DNA from: Rhodococcus wratislaviensis
GTDB taxonomy: Bacteria; Actinomycetota; Actinomycetes; Mycobacteriales; Mycobacteriaceae
Length of the DNA stretch: 64,000 nt
Assembly (NCBI RefSeq): GCF_900455735.1
Contig: NZ_UAUI01000011.1
Span: 868,001 to 932,000, forward strand
Direction: 5' to 3'
Part shown: in pieces, positions 11,227 to 21,333 of the stretch
Layout: every line of letters begins with the position of its first letter
How positions within the stretch are numbered: the stretch's first letter is position 1
Notes under the pieces: generated by a model
Seen by the model: only the letters and a program-made list of their open reading frames with translations
Databases searched by the model: none
Told to the model about the DNA's origin: nothing
Position numbers and translations under genes: made by a program

Positions 11227-11239
11227 TACTATCGATGGG
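11227..11239 (+). promoter_or_regulatory. Leaderless promoter of Nudix gene (-10 TACTAT)
   Basis: TACTAT at 11227-11232 ends 7 nt before GTG 11240, so transcription would start at or one base from the start codon. No Shine-Dalgarno sequence precedes the GTG. Confidence 0.5.
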
Positions 11240-11815
11240 GTGTCTGCTGCCGAACGTGCGAACAGGAGTCGCCGCAACTCGCGGCGGCGCGGCGCCGTCG
11301 GCAAACCCGCGAAACCCCACATGAGGACGGTTCGCGAAACCTCGGCGGGCGGACTGGTCGTCAACGGTCTCGGCGGACCGCGGGAGAATCTGTGCGCCGC
11401 GCTGATCGGACGCACCGACCGCCGCGGGCGGCTGCTGTGGTCGCTGCCCAAGGGACACATCGAGCAGGGTGAGACCGCCGAACAGACCGCGATGCGTGAG
11501 GTCGAGGAAGAGACCGGCATCCAGGGCACCGTCCTCGCGTCGCTCGGCAGCATCGACTACTGGTTCGTCACCGAAGGCCGGCGGGTCCACAAGACCGTCC
11601 ACCACTATCTGCTGAGATTCCTCGGTGGGGAACTGTCGGACGAAGACGTGGAAGTCACCGAGGTAGCGTGGGTGCCGCTCGCCGAGCTGGGATCACGCCT
11701 GGCCTACGCAGACGAACGGAAACTCGCAGAAATCGCCGGTGACTTGATCTCCAAGATGACTACCACCCCGACCGCGCCCGACCTGAAGCTCCAGAAGGGG
11801 CCAGACGCCGGATGA
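11240..11815 (+). CDS. Nudix hydrolase (MutT/Rv3908-like)
   Basis: A 191-aa protein with a basic N-terminal tail and a complete Nudix box, [20 protein letters not shown] (about residues 71-90, continuing TGI). It hydrolyses a nucleoside diphosphate-X compound; the substrate cannot be read from sequence. GTG at 11240 is chosen because a -10 hexamer lies directly upstream and the alternative ATG at 11168 would put the promoter inside the gene. It shares a 4-nt ATGA overlap with the DUF6049 gene, starting the cell-wall operon that runs to murJ. Confidence 0.85.
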   Translation: MSAAERANRSRRNSRRRGAVGKPAKPHMRTVRETSAGGLVVNGLGGPRENLCAALIGRTDRRGRLLWSLPKGHIEQGETAEQTAMREVEEETGIQGTVLASLGSIDYWFVTEGRRVHKTVHHYLLRFLGGELSDEDVEVTEVAWVPLAELGSRLAYADERKLAEIAGDLISKMTTTPTAPDLKLQKGPDAG

Positions 11816-14208
11816 GGATGGCTTTGCGTCGGGTCGGTGCCGTGACGTTGACCGCACTCGCGGTCGTTCTCGCTCCCACCAGCACCGTGGTGGCGGCGGC
11901 CCAGGACCCGGTGCCCCCCGAGAGCGCCGGGACACAGACGGTCGACGAGGACCCCGAGTTTCTCGAACTGCACATCGACAACGTCACCCCGTCCACGGTC
12001 ACCACCACCAGCGACCCCTTCGTCACCGTCACAGGCTCGGTGAAGAACATCGGCGACCGCACGGTCCGCGACGTCAGCGTGCGCTTGCAGCGCGCTCCCG
12101 CCGTCGCGAGCAGCGAAGGCCTCCGCACGTCCCTCACCCTCGATCAGTCCCGGTACGACACGGTCGGCATGTTCGACACGGTCGCGAGCCGCCTCGACGA
12201 AGGGCAGAGCAAGCAGTTCACGCTGTCGCTGCCATTGCGGTCCGACACCGACATCTCCCTCGACATCACCGAACCCGGCGTGTATCCGCTGATGGTGAAC
12301 GTGAACGGCACCCCCGAGTACGGCGGGGCCGCGCGCCTCGACGACGCCCGTTTCCTGCTCCCCGTGTTCGGGGTCCCCGGCAGTCCGGCCGTGCCCCCGG
12401 ACATCTCCAGTCCTGTCGCCGTCACCATGCTGTGGCCGCTCGCCGACCGGCCCCGGCTCGCGGCGGGGGTGCCCGGCTCCGTCACCGAACCGGTCCGTCT
12501 CGTCGACGACGACCTCGCGACCTCGCTCGCGGACGGCGGCCGGCTCGACGAACTGCTGGGCGCGGCGGAGTTCGCCACCCGGGAGAGCGTCGACCGCGAC
12601 CACACGCTCCGCGACAGTCTGTGCCTGGCCGTCGACCCGGACCTGCTGATCACCGTCGAAAACATGACCCGCGGATATCTGGTGGTGGACGACCCGTCCG
12701 ATCCCACCGGTTCCGCGCACGAGGGCGCCGGTAAGGATGCCGCGTCGGCGTGGCTCGACCGCGCCCGGTCGCTGGCCGCGTCCATGTGCACAACATCGGT
12801 GCCGTTCGCGCAGGCCGACCTGTCCGCGATCACCGAGGTCGCGAACCCGGACCTCACCGCGACCGCCGTCGAAACCCCCGCGGACATCGTCGACAACGTT
12901 CTGGGTGTCACGTCGCTGCGCAATTTCGTGTGGAGCGACGCCGGCGTGCTCGACGACGCGACGGCGCAGATGCTCCGCGGAGACGAGGCGACCACCACGC
13001 TCGTGGCCGCGAATTCCATCGACACGACCACACCCCGCGACAGCGCCCACGTCATCGAGGCGACACCGCCGCCCGCTCCCGTTCCCGCGAACGGGGAGAC
13101 GACCCCGGCGGCCACCGAGACGCCCACGGCCACCGGAAGCGTCGACGCGCTGCTGTTCGATCCGTCCGTCGGCACGGCACTCGCCGCCATGGGGACGACA
13201 CCGCAAACTCCCTCCTACACCCCCGAACGCGCGCGGTACGACCTCTCGGACGATTCCCAGACCGCACGACTGCAGGACGCACTCGGTGCGGTGTCGTGGT
13301 CTGCACTCGAACCCGGGGCCGCACGGGCCGCAGGCACGCCCCGATCGCTGATGGTGGTGCCGCCGCAGCTGTGGACGGCCGGCGCCGAGGACGCGAAGAC
13401 GCTGCTGTCCACGGTGTCCTCGCTGATGCGCTCGGGGCTGGCGACGCCCAGACCGCTGTCCGCGATGCTGGGCCGTCAGCCCGGATCACCGGAGCTCGCG
13501 ACCTTGGAGTACCCGGATCAGGCAGCCGAGGACGGCGTCCCCGCCCATATCCGCGACGCCGCCGCCACGCAGACGCCGCGGATCGAGGCACTGAACGCTG
13601 CTCTGGTCGACGACCCGCAGGCCCCGCTCACCCCGGAGCGATTCACGGCACCGCTGCGCGAGGACCTCCTGCGCTCCATGAGCCTCGCGCATCGCCGCGA
13701 CGACGAACGGCGGTCCGCAGAAGAGGCGTCCGACGTGCGCGCCGACGAGGTGGCCGAAACCATGGACGACCTGTTCGGGGCCGTCACCGTCGTGTCGCCG
13801 GGCGGCGTCTACACGCTGGCGTCGGAACAGAGCCCGTTGCTGCTGGTGGCCAGGAACGACCTGCCCGTCGGAATCACCGTCCGTCTCCAGGTGGATGCGC
13901 CTTCGGGGATGACCATCACCGACATCGGCCCCACCACGCTGCCTCCGCGCGGCAGTCGCACCCTCACCGTTCCCACCGAGGCCAACGACTCCCGCAAGCT
14001 CGTCGTCAAATTCTCTCTGACCACCGCCGATGGACAGCAACTGGGAGAGCCGACCAGCGTGACGGTACGGTCCAACGCGTACGGGCAGGCGTTGGCGATA
14101 CTGACAGCATGCGCGGGTGCTCTGCTGCTGTTCCTTGCCGGCCGCCGGCTGTGGCATCGATTCCGCGGCCAGCCGGATCCAGCTGACGAAGGGTACGAAC
14201 GTTCATGA
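11812..14208 (+). CDS. DUF6049 family membrane-anchored secreted protein (Rv3909-like)
   Basis: A 798-aa protein with an N-terminal signal peptide (cleavage near AAAQ, residue 30), a long extracytoplasmic domain with an Ig/CARDB-like opening segment, and a single C-terminal transmembrane helix (about 759-778) followed by a short basic tail. ATG overlaps the Nudix stop and its own stop overlaps the murJ start, so three genes are translationally coupled. Its fixed place before murJ in Mycobacteriales suggests a role in envelope assembly; the molecular function is not known. Confidence 0.85.
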   Translation: MRMALRRVGAVTLTALAVVLAPTSTVVAAAQDPVPPESAGTQTVDEDPEFLELHIDNVTPSTVTTTSDPFVTVTGSVKNIGDRTVRDVSVRLQRAPAVASSEGLRTSLTLDQSRYDTVGMFDTVASRLDEGQSKQFTLSLPLRSDTDISLDITEPGVYPLMVNVNGTPEYGGAARLDDARFLLPVFGVPGSPAVPPDISSPVAVTMLWPLADRPRLAAGVPGSVTEPVRLVDDDLATSLADGGRLDELLGAAEFATRESVDRDHTLRDSLCLAVDPDLLITVENMTRGYLVVDDPSDPTGSAHEGAGKDAASAWLDRARSLAASMCTTSVPFAQADLSAITEVANPDLTATAVETPADIVDNVLGVTSLRNFVWSDAGVLDDATAQMLRGDEATTTLVAANSIDTTTPRDSAHVIEATPPPAPVPANGETTPAATETPTATGSVDALLFDPSVGTALAAMGTTPQTPSYTPERARYDLSDDSQTARLQDALGAVSWSALEPGAARAAGTPRSLMVVPPQLWTAGAEDAKTLLSTVSSLMRSGLATPRPLSAMLGRQPGSPELATLEYPDQAAEDGVPAHIRDAAATQTPRIEALNAALVDDPQAPLTPERFTAPLREDLLRSMSLAHRRDDERRSAEEASDVRADEVAETMDDLFGAVTVVSPGGVYTLASEQSPLLLVARNDLPVGITVRLQVDAPSGMTITDIGPTTLPPRGSRTLTVPTEANDSRKLVVKFSLTTADGQQLGEPTSVTVRSNAYGQALAILTACAGALLLFLAGRRLWHRFRGQPDPADEGYERS

Positions 14209-17200
14209 CCGGGAACTTGCCCAGTAGGGGCCAGAGGCTTCCCGATCGCTCCCATCCCCGGGTCGCACCGTGGGAACGGGACCACTGGGCTCGGGAGATC
14301 CGGCCGGACGAGGCGCCGACGGTGCAGTTCGCGGCCATCCGCGTCGACCCCCCGCCGCCTCCGGTCCGGGACTCCGGGCCCTCGACGGCGCCGCAGAAGC
14401 AGAGCAACTCCCGACTGCTGGCGTCCACCGGTTCGATCGCGGTGGCGACGCTCGTCAGCCGCATCACCGGATTCGCCAAGCAGCTCCTCGTCCTGACGCT
14501 GCTGGGTGGGTCGGTGGCCAGCTCGTTCACCGTCGCCAGCCAGATCCCGAACATGATCTCCGAGCTCGTGCTGGGAGCGGTGCTCACCGCGATCGTGGTG
14601 CCCGTCCTGGTGCGCGCCGAACGCGAGGACCCGGACCAGGGTGCCGCGTTCGTGCGACGCCTGTTCACCGCCACGTGCGTGCTGCTCGGCACGGCGGCGC
14701 TGCTGGCGACCGCCGCGGCACCCGTGCTCACCACGCATGTGTTCCTGTCGGCCGACGGCAAGGTGAACACCTCTCTCACCACAGCTCTGTCCTATCTCCT
14801 CCTGCCCGCGATCCTGTTCTACGGACTGTCGGCGCTGCTCACGGCCATTCTCAACACCCGGCAGGTGTTCAAACCCGGTGCCTGGGCGCCGGTGCTGAAC
14901 AACGTCGTGATGCTCACCGTGCTGGTGATCTACTACGCGACACCGGGGGAGATCACCCTCGACCCGGTGCGGATGAGCGACCCGAAACTGCTGGTCCTCG
15001 GTGTGGGCGTCACGCTCGGTGTCGTGGTGCAGGCGATGAGCCTGGTGCCTGCGATCCGGCGCGAGGGCATCTCGCTGAAACCGCTGTGGGGCCTCGACGA
15101 CCGGCTCAAGCAGTTCGGCGGCATGGCCGTCGCGATCGTCCTGTACGTGCTGATCAGCCAGGCGGGCATGATCGTCGCCACCCGCATCTCGTCACACGCG
15201 GACGCGTCGGGTCCCGCGATCTACAACAACGCGTGGCTCCTGCTACAGCTGCCGTACGGCGTGCTCGGTGTGACGGTGCTGACGGCGATCATGCCGCGAC
15301 TCAGCCGCAACGCCGCCGCCGACGACACCCCCGCCGTGGTCGACGACCTGTCCGTCGCCACCCGGCTGACGATGATCTCCCTCATCCCGATCATCACGTT
15401 CCTCACCTTCGCCGGCCCCGAGATCGGCCAGGCGCTCTACGGGTACGGCAATTTCGGGACCGGTGACGCCGAACGCCTCGGCCAGGCCGTCAGCTGGTCT
15501 GCCTTCACGCTCATTCCCTATTCCCTGGTGCTGATCCAGCTCCGTGTGTTCTACGCCCGCGAGCAGGCGTGGACCCCCACGTGGATCGTCCTGGGCATCA
15601 CCGCGGTGAAGATCGCGCTGTCGGCGCTCACCCCGATGATCGCCTCCAGCGACGACCAGGTGGTCATCCTGCTCGGCGTGGCCAACGGCCTCGGCTACAT
15701 CACCGGCGCGCTCGTCGGGGGCTGGCTGCTGCACCGCAGTCTCGGCAACCTTCAGATGGCGAACGTCGGCAAGACCGTATGGGTGGTGGTGCTCGCGTCG
15801 ATGGCGGGTGCGCTCGTCATGCTCGGCGCCGACCGCCTCCTCGGGCTCGACCGTCTCACCAGTCTGTTCGGCGGTCCGGGCTCGATGGTCCGGGTCATGA
15901 TCAGCGGCGTCCTCATGCTCGTCGTCACGTTCGTGATCCTCTGGTTCGCGAAGGTCCCCGAAATCGTGTCCATCACCGTCGCCGTCGCCCGCAAGGTTCG
16001 CGCCCTGCGCGGTCGCGGCGCCGCACCGGAACCGGAGGCCGACCCGCTCGCAGAGGCCGAAACAGAACTGATTCCCGTGGTCCGCGCCACACCGCACGAC
16101 TTCGGGGCACAGCCGCGTGGTATCGAACGACCCGGTGGACTCCCGTACCCTGGACACGAGCGGGTCGGATCGCCGCCCGGTACTGGTCGGAGTTGGGCAT
16201 TCGAGAATGAAGGAGTGAGGGTGAGCGACGACGACGTGGCCGGCAGCAAGAGAGCCGGAGGTTCTACGGTGCAAGCGTCCGAACGCGATTCGGCCGCCGC
16301 CCCCAACGGCATCGACGCCCCGACCACCCGGATCTCGTCCGAGTCGGCCTCCACCGACTCCGCGACGCCCGACAAGCAAGCCGGCGCCGACGCACCGCAG
16401 AAGAAGGACGCAGGCACGTCCGCGGGCTCCGCAGACACTCCGAAAACGGGGCAGAGCAAGGAGACCGGCGATCGGGCGGATGCGCAGACGAAGGCTGCGC
16501 CGAAGACTCCCGCGGACGATGCAGGCGAATCGCGCGGAGACACACGTCACATCGGCGCGGCACCCGCACGGGATCTCAGTTACGACACCGGCGTGATCCC
16601 GATCACACCGGCACCCGGACGTGAACCCGGCGCAGGCCCGCGTCGTACTCCCCGTGGCCCCAAGCTCATTCCCGGCGCGTCTGTCGCCGGCGGTCGGTAC
16701 CGCCTGCTGACACCGCACGGCGGTTCGCGGGGACTGCAGTTCTGGCAGGCACTGGACGTCAAGCTCGACCGCGAAGTAGCGCTGACGTTCGTGGACGCCG
16801 AACAGCGCTCCACCTCGGCCGGTCCCGAAGGCCCGCAAGCCATTCTGTCGCGCACCCTGCGACTGGGCCGGATCAACTCGCCCGGACTCGCCCGCGTGCT
16901 CGACGTGGTCCGCGGCAGCTCCGGCGGCATCGTCGTCGCCGAGTGGACCCCGGGCCGCTCGCTGCGGGAGATGGCCGACACCAAGCCTTCACCGATCGGC
17001 GCCGCCAGTGCCATCCGCGCGCTCGCCGCGGCCGCCGAGACCGCACACCGGGCCGGTGGGGCACTGTCCATCGACCACCCCGACCGCGTCCGTATCAGCA
17101 TCAACGGCGATGCCGTGCTGGCGTTCCCGGCCACGCTCGCCGACTCCGACTCGAGTTCCGACGTGCGTGGACTGGGCGCCATGCTCTACGCCCTCATCAC

Positions 17201-18197
17201 CGCGCGCTGGCCGCTGGGCGACCCGTCCGCTCCCGCGGGTGACCCGTCGGGTTCGCGTCCGGGCAGCGTCGGCGGTATGCGACTGGCCGACCGCGACTCG
17301 AGCGGGCAGCCCATCGGACCGCGGGTGATCCGCCCGGAGGTCCCGTTCGAGATCTCCGCGGTGGCCCTGCGCTCGCTCGAGCCGAACGGCGGCATCCGCA
17401 CGGCGGCCACCGTGCAGCACATTCTCGATCAGGCGTCCGTCGTCAACGACAAGACCGAATTCATCCCCGCGCTGCGGCTCGGGCAGCGGGGCCCCGGCAC
17501 GCCCGGCCACGCTCTCGCCGACCCGGAAGCACTGGAGGCGGAGAAGAAGAAGTCCAACCGGATGATCGCGGCGCTCGTGGGCCTCGCGGTCGTCACGATC
17601 ATCGTGCTGGCGCTCCTGGGCTTCTGGCTCGCGACGTTCCTCACGGGCAGCAGTTCCGACGCGCCGCTCACCGAACAGGACTTCGGACTCACCACTTCGG
17701 CCGAGGCTCCGCCCAACCCCGAGTCGCCTGCACCCGCGCCCGCCCCGGCGGCGAACGTCGCACCGGTCGCGCCCGCGGGGGCAACGGTGTTCTCGCCGCA
17801 GGGCACACCCGACTCCGCCGCGAACGCCCGGCTGGCCGTCGACGGCAACACGTCCACCGTGTGGAGCACCGACTCGTACTTCCAGCCCTTCCCCGCGCTG
17901 AAGAACGGTGTGGGCCTGATGGTCACGCTGGACGAGCCGGCGACCCTGTCGAGCGTGTGGATCAACTCGCCGACACCGGGCACCAACGTCGAGATCCGCA
18001 GCGCGCCGTCGGAGAACCCGACCCTCGACCAGACTCAGGTGCTCGGCTCGAAGGTCCTCGGGAACGGTGTCACCGAGATCCCGGTGAAGTCGGAGGGACC
18101 CACCAAGAACGTCCTGGTGTGGATCACCGGCCTGAGCAATTCCGGTGGCAAGAACCAATCGTCCATCGCCGACATCGGTTTCAACTCCGCGACGTAG
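14205..18197 (+). CDS. murJ: Lipid II flippase MurJ fused to pseudokinase and ectodomain
   Basis: At 1330 aa the chain has an N-terminal proline-rich tail, about 14 membrane helices of the MurJ/MviN flippase (about residues 75-600), a Ser/Thr/Asp-rich linker, a protein-kinase fold at about 825-1085, another membrane helix near 1118-1145, and a C-terminal discoidin-like domain (NARLAVDGNTSTVWS) outside the cell. The kinase fold lacks the VAIK lysine (EVALTFVD) and has no HRD or DFG motif, so it is a pseudokinase. The mycobacterial homologue is known to bind FhaA through this region when phosphorylated. The start ATG overlaps the DUF6049 stop. Confidence 0.93.
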   Translation: MTGNLPSRGQRLPDRSHPRVAPWERDHWAREIRPDEAPTVQFAAIRVDPPPPPVRDSGPSTAPQKQSNSRLLASTGSIAVATLVSRITGFAKQLLVLTLLGGSVASSFTVASQIPNMISELVLGAVLTAIVVPVLVRAEREDPDQGAAFVRRLFTATCVLLGTAALLATAAAPVLTTHVFLSADGKVNTSLTTALSYLLLPAILFYGLSALLTAILNTRQVFKPGAWAPVLNNVVMLTVLVIYYATPGEITLDPVRMSDPKLLVLGVGVTLGVVVQAMSLVPAIRREGISLKPLWGLDDRLKQFGGMAVAIVLYVLISQAGMIVATRISSHADASGPAIYNNAWLLLQLPYGVLGVTVLTAIMPRLSRNAAADDTPAVVDDLSVATRLTMISLIPIITFLTFAGPEIGQALYGYGNFGTGDAERLGQAVSWSAFTLIPYSLVLIQLRVFYAREQAWTPTWIVLGITAVKIALSALTPMIASSDDQVVILLGVANGLGYITGALVGGWLLHRSLGNLQMANVGKTVWVVVLASMAGALVMLGADRLLGLDRLTSLFGGPGSMVRVMISGVLMLVVTFVILWFAKVPEIVSITVAVARKVRALRGRGAAPEPEADPLAEAETELIPVVRATPHDFGAQPRGIERPGGLPYPGHERVGSPPGTGRSWAFENEGVRVSDDDVAGSKRAGGSTVQASERDSAAAPNGIDAPTTRISSESASTDSATPDKQAGADAPQKKDAGTSAGSADTPKTGQSKETGDRADAQTKAAPKTPADDAGESRGDTRHIGAAPARDLSYDTGVIPITPAPGREPGAGPRRTPRGPKLIPGASVAGGRYRLLTPHGGSRGLQFWQALDVKLDREVALTFVDAEQRSTSAGPEGPQAILSRTLRLGRINSPGLARVLDVVRGSSGGIVVAEWTPGRSLREMADTKPSPIGAASAIRALAAAAETAHRAGGALSIDHPDRVRISINGDAVLAFPATLADSDSSSDVRGLGAMLYALITARWPLGDPSAPAGDPSGSRPGSVGGMRLADRDSSGQPIGPRVIRPEVPFEISAVALRSLEPNGGIRTAATVQHILDQASVVNDKTEFIPALRLGQRGPGTPGHALADPEALEAEKKKSNRMIAALVGLAVVTIIVLALLGFWLATFLTGSSSDAPLTEQDFGLTTSAEAPPNPESPAPAPAPAANVAPVAPAGATVFSPQGTPDSAANARLAVDGNTSTVWSTDSYFQPFPALKNGVGLMVTLDEPATLSSVWINSPTPGTNVEIRSAPSENPTLDQTQVLGSKVLGNGVTEIPVKSEGPTKNVLVWITGLSNSGGKNQSSIADIGFNSAT

Positions 18198-18232
18198 TCG
18201 GCACCCAGTGCTCGCGGACCGGCGAACTGAGC

Positions 18233-18244
18233 TAACATCCGCCG
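18233..18244 (+). promoter_or_regulatory. Possible leaderless promoter of sigM (-10 TAACAT)
   Basis: TAACAT at 18233-18238 ends 6 nt before the GTG of sigM and no ribosome binding site is present. A local promoter would separate sigM from the murJ operon. Confidence 0.4.
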
Positions 18245-18826
18245 GTGCGAATCTTCCGGGGGGATTCCGAGGGTGAGCCCTCGGACGTCGACCTTTTGGC
18301 TGCGCACGTCGCCGGAGATCGGCACGCCTTCGAGACGCTGCTCGGACGGCACTACGACCATCTGTGGCACGTCGCCAGACGCACCAGCTACACCACCGAG
18401 GATGCGGCGGACGCCCTGCAGGAGGCGCTGCTGTCGGCGCATCGCAACGCGGGCTCGTTCCGCCGGGACGCCGCGGTCCGGAGCTGGCTCCACACGATCG
18501 TGGTCAACGCCTGCCTCGACCGCATCCGCCGCAACAAGGCTCGTCCGGCGGTGTCCCTGTCCGCCGACGAGGACGACGAACCGCGCGACGCGCGCGATTA
18601 CGTCTCCGAGGTGGAGCTCAGCCTGGTGGTCGAGCGCGCACTGGCGCAACTCCCGCCGGATCAGCGGACCGCGATCGTCGCCGTCGACCTCGAGGGTCGT
18701 TCGACCAGCGAGGCGGCCACCCTGCTGGGGGTTCCGGAAGGCACCGTGAAGAGCCGCTGCGCCCGCGGCCGGAAGAAGCTGGCCGCCTCTCTCGAATATT
18801 TTCGGATGGAGGGGAACCGATCATGA
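18245..18826 (+). CDS. sigM: ECF RNA polymerase sigma factor SigM
   Basis: A 193-aa extracytoplasmic-function sigma factor. Region 2 (about residues 20-90) contains the DALQEALLSAH and SFRRDAAVRSWLH stretches that contact core and -10 DNA; region 4 (about 125-180) contains the helix-turn-helix STSEAATLLGVPEGTVKSR for the -35. It is followed by its likely anti-sigma gene after 78 bp. Position after murJ matches mycobacterial sigM, which responds to envelope or late-growth signals. The exact regulon is not readable here. Confidence 0.9.
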   Translation: MRIFRGDSEGEPSDVDLLAAHVAGDRHAFETLLGRHYDHLWHVARRTSYTTEDAADALQEALLSAHRNAGSFRRDAAVRSWLHTIVVNACLDRIRRNKARPAVSLSADEDDEPRDARDYVSEVELSLVVERALAQLPPDQRTAIVAVDLEGRSTSEAATLLGVPEGTVKSRCARGRKKLAASLEYFRMEGNRS

Positions 18827-18904
18827 CTCCAGGGCGTCAAAACGTAATAGAAGCGGGGAAGTGTCCCGACGTCCCGGACCGCGATGAATCGGTGAGGAGG
18901 TGCC

Positions 18905-19654
18905 ATGGCCGACCGTGAATCCCACCCGTCCGATGCCGCGCTGCCTGCACCGCCGTACTCCGAGGACCTGTTGGCCGATCTGCACGCCGGAGCGCTCCCG
19001 GAGTCGGTCAGCGACCGCCTGTGGCCGCTCGTCCGGAACGACCCGCAGGCCATGGCCGTCATCGACGCACTCGACCGGGTCACCGATCAGCTCGGTGCGC
19101 TCGGACGCGATCATTCCGTCTCGACCCCGATTCCCGCCGACGTCGCCGACCGCATCAACCGCGCTCTCGCCGCGGAACGGGACACACCTGCCGAGGACAC
19201 CGTCGTACCGCTCGCCCGGCGACGGAAGTGGGCTGCCGCGGCCGCGGGAACGTTCGCGGCGGCGGCCGCGGTCGTGGTGGCCGTCGCGGTCGTCACGCCG
19301 GACAGTCGGGAACCCGAGACACCGGCCGTTGCCCTGCCCAGTTCCGAAACGTCGCCGACACCAGCCGTTCTCGATCTGGGCAGCGATCTCGACTCCGGAC
19401 GTCTCCTCACCGTGATCGGTTCGAGGCAGCTCGGACCGCTCGCGGATCCCGCACAATTGGCGGAATGCCTGCGCGCCAACGGTATCGAGGAGTCCCGCCC
19501 GCTTCTCGGTTCCGGTGAGGTTCGCCTCGACGGAGTTCCGGGGGTGCTGCTGCTGGTGGCCGCGCCGCGTCCGCCGCAGATCACGGCCCTGGTGGTGGGC
19601 AGCGAGTGCGGCCCGGGCGGCCCGGCGACGATCGCTGTCACCGATATCGGTTGA
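18905..19654 (+). CDS. Anti-sigma-M factor (RsmA-like)
   Basis: A 249-aa protein with a cytoplasmic N-terminal part (about residues 1-105), one membrane helix (about 110-131, Ala/Val-rich) and an extracytoplasmic C-terminal domain. It has no HxxxCxxC zinc anti-sigma motif, so it would not be a ZAS-type redox sensor. GGAGG lies 6 nt before ATG 18905. Being directly downstream of sigM it most likely holds SigM at the membrane. It converges on the TetR gene with only 3 bp between stop codons. Confidence 0.82.
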   Translation: MADRESHPSDAALPAPPYSEDLLADLHAGALPESVSDRLWPLVRNDPQAMAVIDALDRVTDQLGALGRDHSVSTPIPADVADRINRALAAERDTPAEDTVVPLARRRKWAAAAAGTFAAAAAVVVAVAVVTPDSREPETPAVALPSSETSPTPAVLDLGSDLDSGRLLTVIGSRQLGPLADPAQLAECLRANGIEESRPLLGSGEVRLDGVPGVLLLVAAPRPPQITALVVGSECGPGGPATIAVTDIG

Positions 19655-19657
19655 TTC

Positions 19658-20236
19658 TCAGGATCTTTCCTGCTCCGAACGGGCGACCGGCATGAGCAGC
19701 TCGAGGATCTTCGCACGCAGTTCCGGAGTGTCGTCCTCGACGGCGATCAAGCTCGTGAACAGTGCGGCGCCGGCTGCGAGCACCAGCACCGCCGTCGCGG
19801 TGCTCGACCCACCACCGTCCTCGGATTCCTCACTCCCGAACAGCTGAGTGCTCGGCCCGCTGAATCCCCGCCAGAGCGCGGTGCGGAGATCGTCGTGGTC
19901 CCGGATCGCGGCCAGCAGACCCGGCGTGGCTGCTCGCACCTCCGGTCGTGAGAACAATTCGGCGCTGCCGGTCACCACCCAGCGGATCCAGCCTTCGCGA
20001 TCGGTGCCCTCGAACGGTGTCAGGTCGGGTGTCGCACCGAGGATGGCGTCGAGAACGAGGTGGGCCTTCGAGGGCCACCGTCTGGTGATGGACGCCCTGC
20101 TCACCCCGGAGCGCGTCGCGATGGCGCGCATGCTCAGTTGTTCCCAGCCCGACTCCACGAGCATGGCCCGGGTGACCGCGAGGACGTCGGTGTCGATCCG
20201 CGGGTCGCGGGGGCGGCCGGTTCCAGTTGCATTCAT
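19658..20236 (-). CDS. TetR/AcrR family transcriptional regulator
   Basis: A 192-aa regulator with an N-terminal helix-turn-helix (about residues 18-62; LSMRAIATRSGVSRASITRRW) and a divergent C-terminal ligand-binding domain. It is divergent from an SDR/OYE gene pair across 89 bp that hold inverted repeats, so it probably controls that pair and itself. The ligand is unknown. Together with the SDR and OYE genes it interrupts the sigM-trxB synteny. Confidence 0.85.
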   Translation of the reverse strand: MNATGTGRPRDPRIDTDVLAVTRAMLVESGWEQLSMRAIATRSGVSRASITRRWPSKAHLVLDAILGATPDLTPFEGTDREGWIRWVVTGSAELFSRPEVRAATPGLLAAIRDHDDLRTALWRGFSGPSTQLFGSEESEDGGGSSTATAVLVLAAGAALFTSLIAVEDDTPELRAKILELLMPVARSEQERS

Positions 20237-20238
20237 TG

Positions 20239-20314
20239 GTTCGAATTGTGGGACAGAAGTGCCTTCCGCGCTATATCGTACCTATTACGAGTCCAGTGGC
20301 ATCGTAATTCGAAC
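20239..20314. promoter_or_regulatory. Putative TetR operator region with TCGTA half-sites
   Basis: Inside the 89-bp divergent gap are a palindrome TCGTA-N5-TACGA (20276-20290), an overlapping inverted repeat ATTACGA-N11-TCGTAAT (20284-20308), and a wider pair GTTCGAATT (20239-20247) / AATTCGAAC (20306-20314). These repeated half-sites are typical of TetR-family operators. Confidence 0.5.
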
Positions 20315-20325
20315 AGGGCGGGCAC

Positions 20326-21297
20326 ATGAAGATCGCGGTCACCGGCGGCACCGGATACGTCGGCGCCCACACCACGCTGGCGCTCCTCGCTGCCGGCCAC
20401 ACGGTTCGACTGCTGGTGCTACCCGCCGAATCCTCCGATCACCTGCTCACCGCAGCCGGGGACGACGCCGCGGGGATCGAGCGGGTGGTCGGCGACATCC
20501 GTGACGCCGCGGCAGTCGCACGCCTCCTCGACGGATGCGACGCCCTGCTTCACGCTGCCGGGGTAGTGGGCACCGACGACCGTCGCGAGCAGCTGATGTG
20601 GGAGATCAACACGCAGGCCACCGCCGCGATTCTCACCCGGGCGGCCTTCCTCGGACTCGACCCGATCATCCACGTCGCGAGTTTCAGTGCCCTGTTTCCG
20701 TCACGCGACGCCGTCATCGGACCGGACAGTCCGACGGCGTCGGGCCGCAGCGCGTACGGCCGGACCAAAGCCGCCGCCGATCGCATCGCCCGCGCGCTCC
20801 AGGACGCGGGCGCCCCCGTGGTCATCACCTACCCGACGAGCGTCGTCGGTCCCGGGCTCGGATCCACGCAGGGCGTCACCGAACAGGGCTGGGGCGCGAT
20901 CGTCAGCGGCGGGGTGGCGCCCCGGTTCGACGGCGGAATGCAGATGATCGACGTGCGCGACGTCGCGGCGGTCCACGCTGCGGCGATGCATCCAGGTCGC
21001 GGTCCCCGGCGCTACGTCTGCGGCGGCGAACTCGTCGAGTTCAACCAGCTCATCGACGTACTCGAACACTCCTCGGGCCGTCGACTCCGGCGCATCCCAC
21101 TGTCGGGCAGCGCCTTTCGCACGATCGGCCGAATCGCCGACGTGATCGGCAAGTTCACACCCCTCAGCGCGGGGCTCAGTTACGAGGCCGCCTGGCTGCT
21201 CACCTCGGCGACCCCGACCGACGACTCGCGAACCCGCGACGAACTCGGGCTCACCTGGCGGCCTGCCCGCGCGGCGCTGGCCGCGACCTTCGCCTGA
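20326..21297 (+). CDS. NAD-dependent epimerase/dehydratase family protein (extended SDR)
   Basis: A 323-aa Rossmann-fold oxidoreductase. The nucleotide-binding motif GGTGYVG is at residues 7-13 and the catalytic YGRTK (Tyr-x3-Lys) near residue 143. The C-terminal substrate domain is typical of extended SDRs acting on sugar-nucleotide, steroid or isoprenoid-like alcohols. It is followed by an OYE-family gene 36 bp downstream, suggesting that the two act on one unsaturated or hydroxylated substrate. The substrate cannot be deduced. Confidence 0.82.
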   Translation: MKIAVTGGTGYVGAHTTLALLAAGHTVRLLVLPAESSDHLLTAAGDDAAGIERVVGDIRDAAAVARLLDGCDALLHAAGVVGTDDRREQLMWEINTQATAAILTRAAFLGLDPIIHVASFSALFPSRDAVIGPDSPTASGRSAYGRTKAAADRIARALQDAGAPVVITYPTSVVGPGLGSTQGVTEQGWGAIVSGGVAPRFDGGMQMIDVRDVAAVHAAAMHPGRGPRRYVCGGELVEFNQLIDVLEHSSGRRLRRIPLSGSAFRTIGRIADVIGKFTPLSAGLSYEAAWLLTSATPTDDSRTRDELGLTWRPARAALAATFA

Positions 21298-21333
21298 AAA
21301 CCCTCACACCACCACCCTCGAAGGCAGACCACC

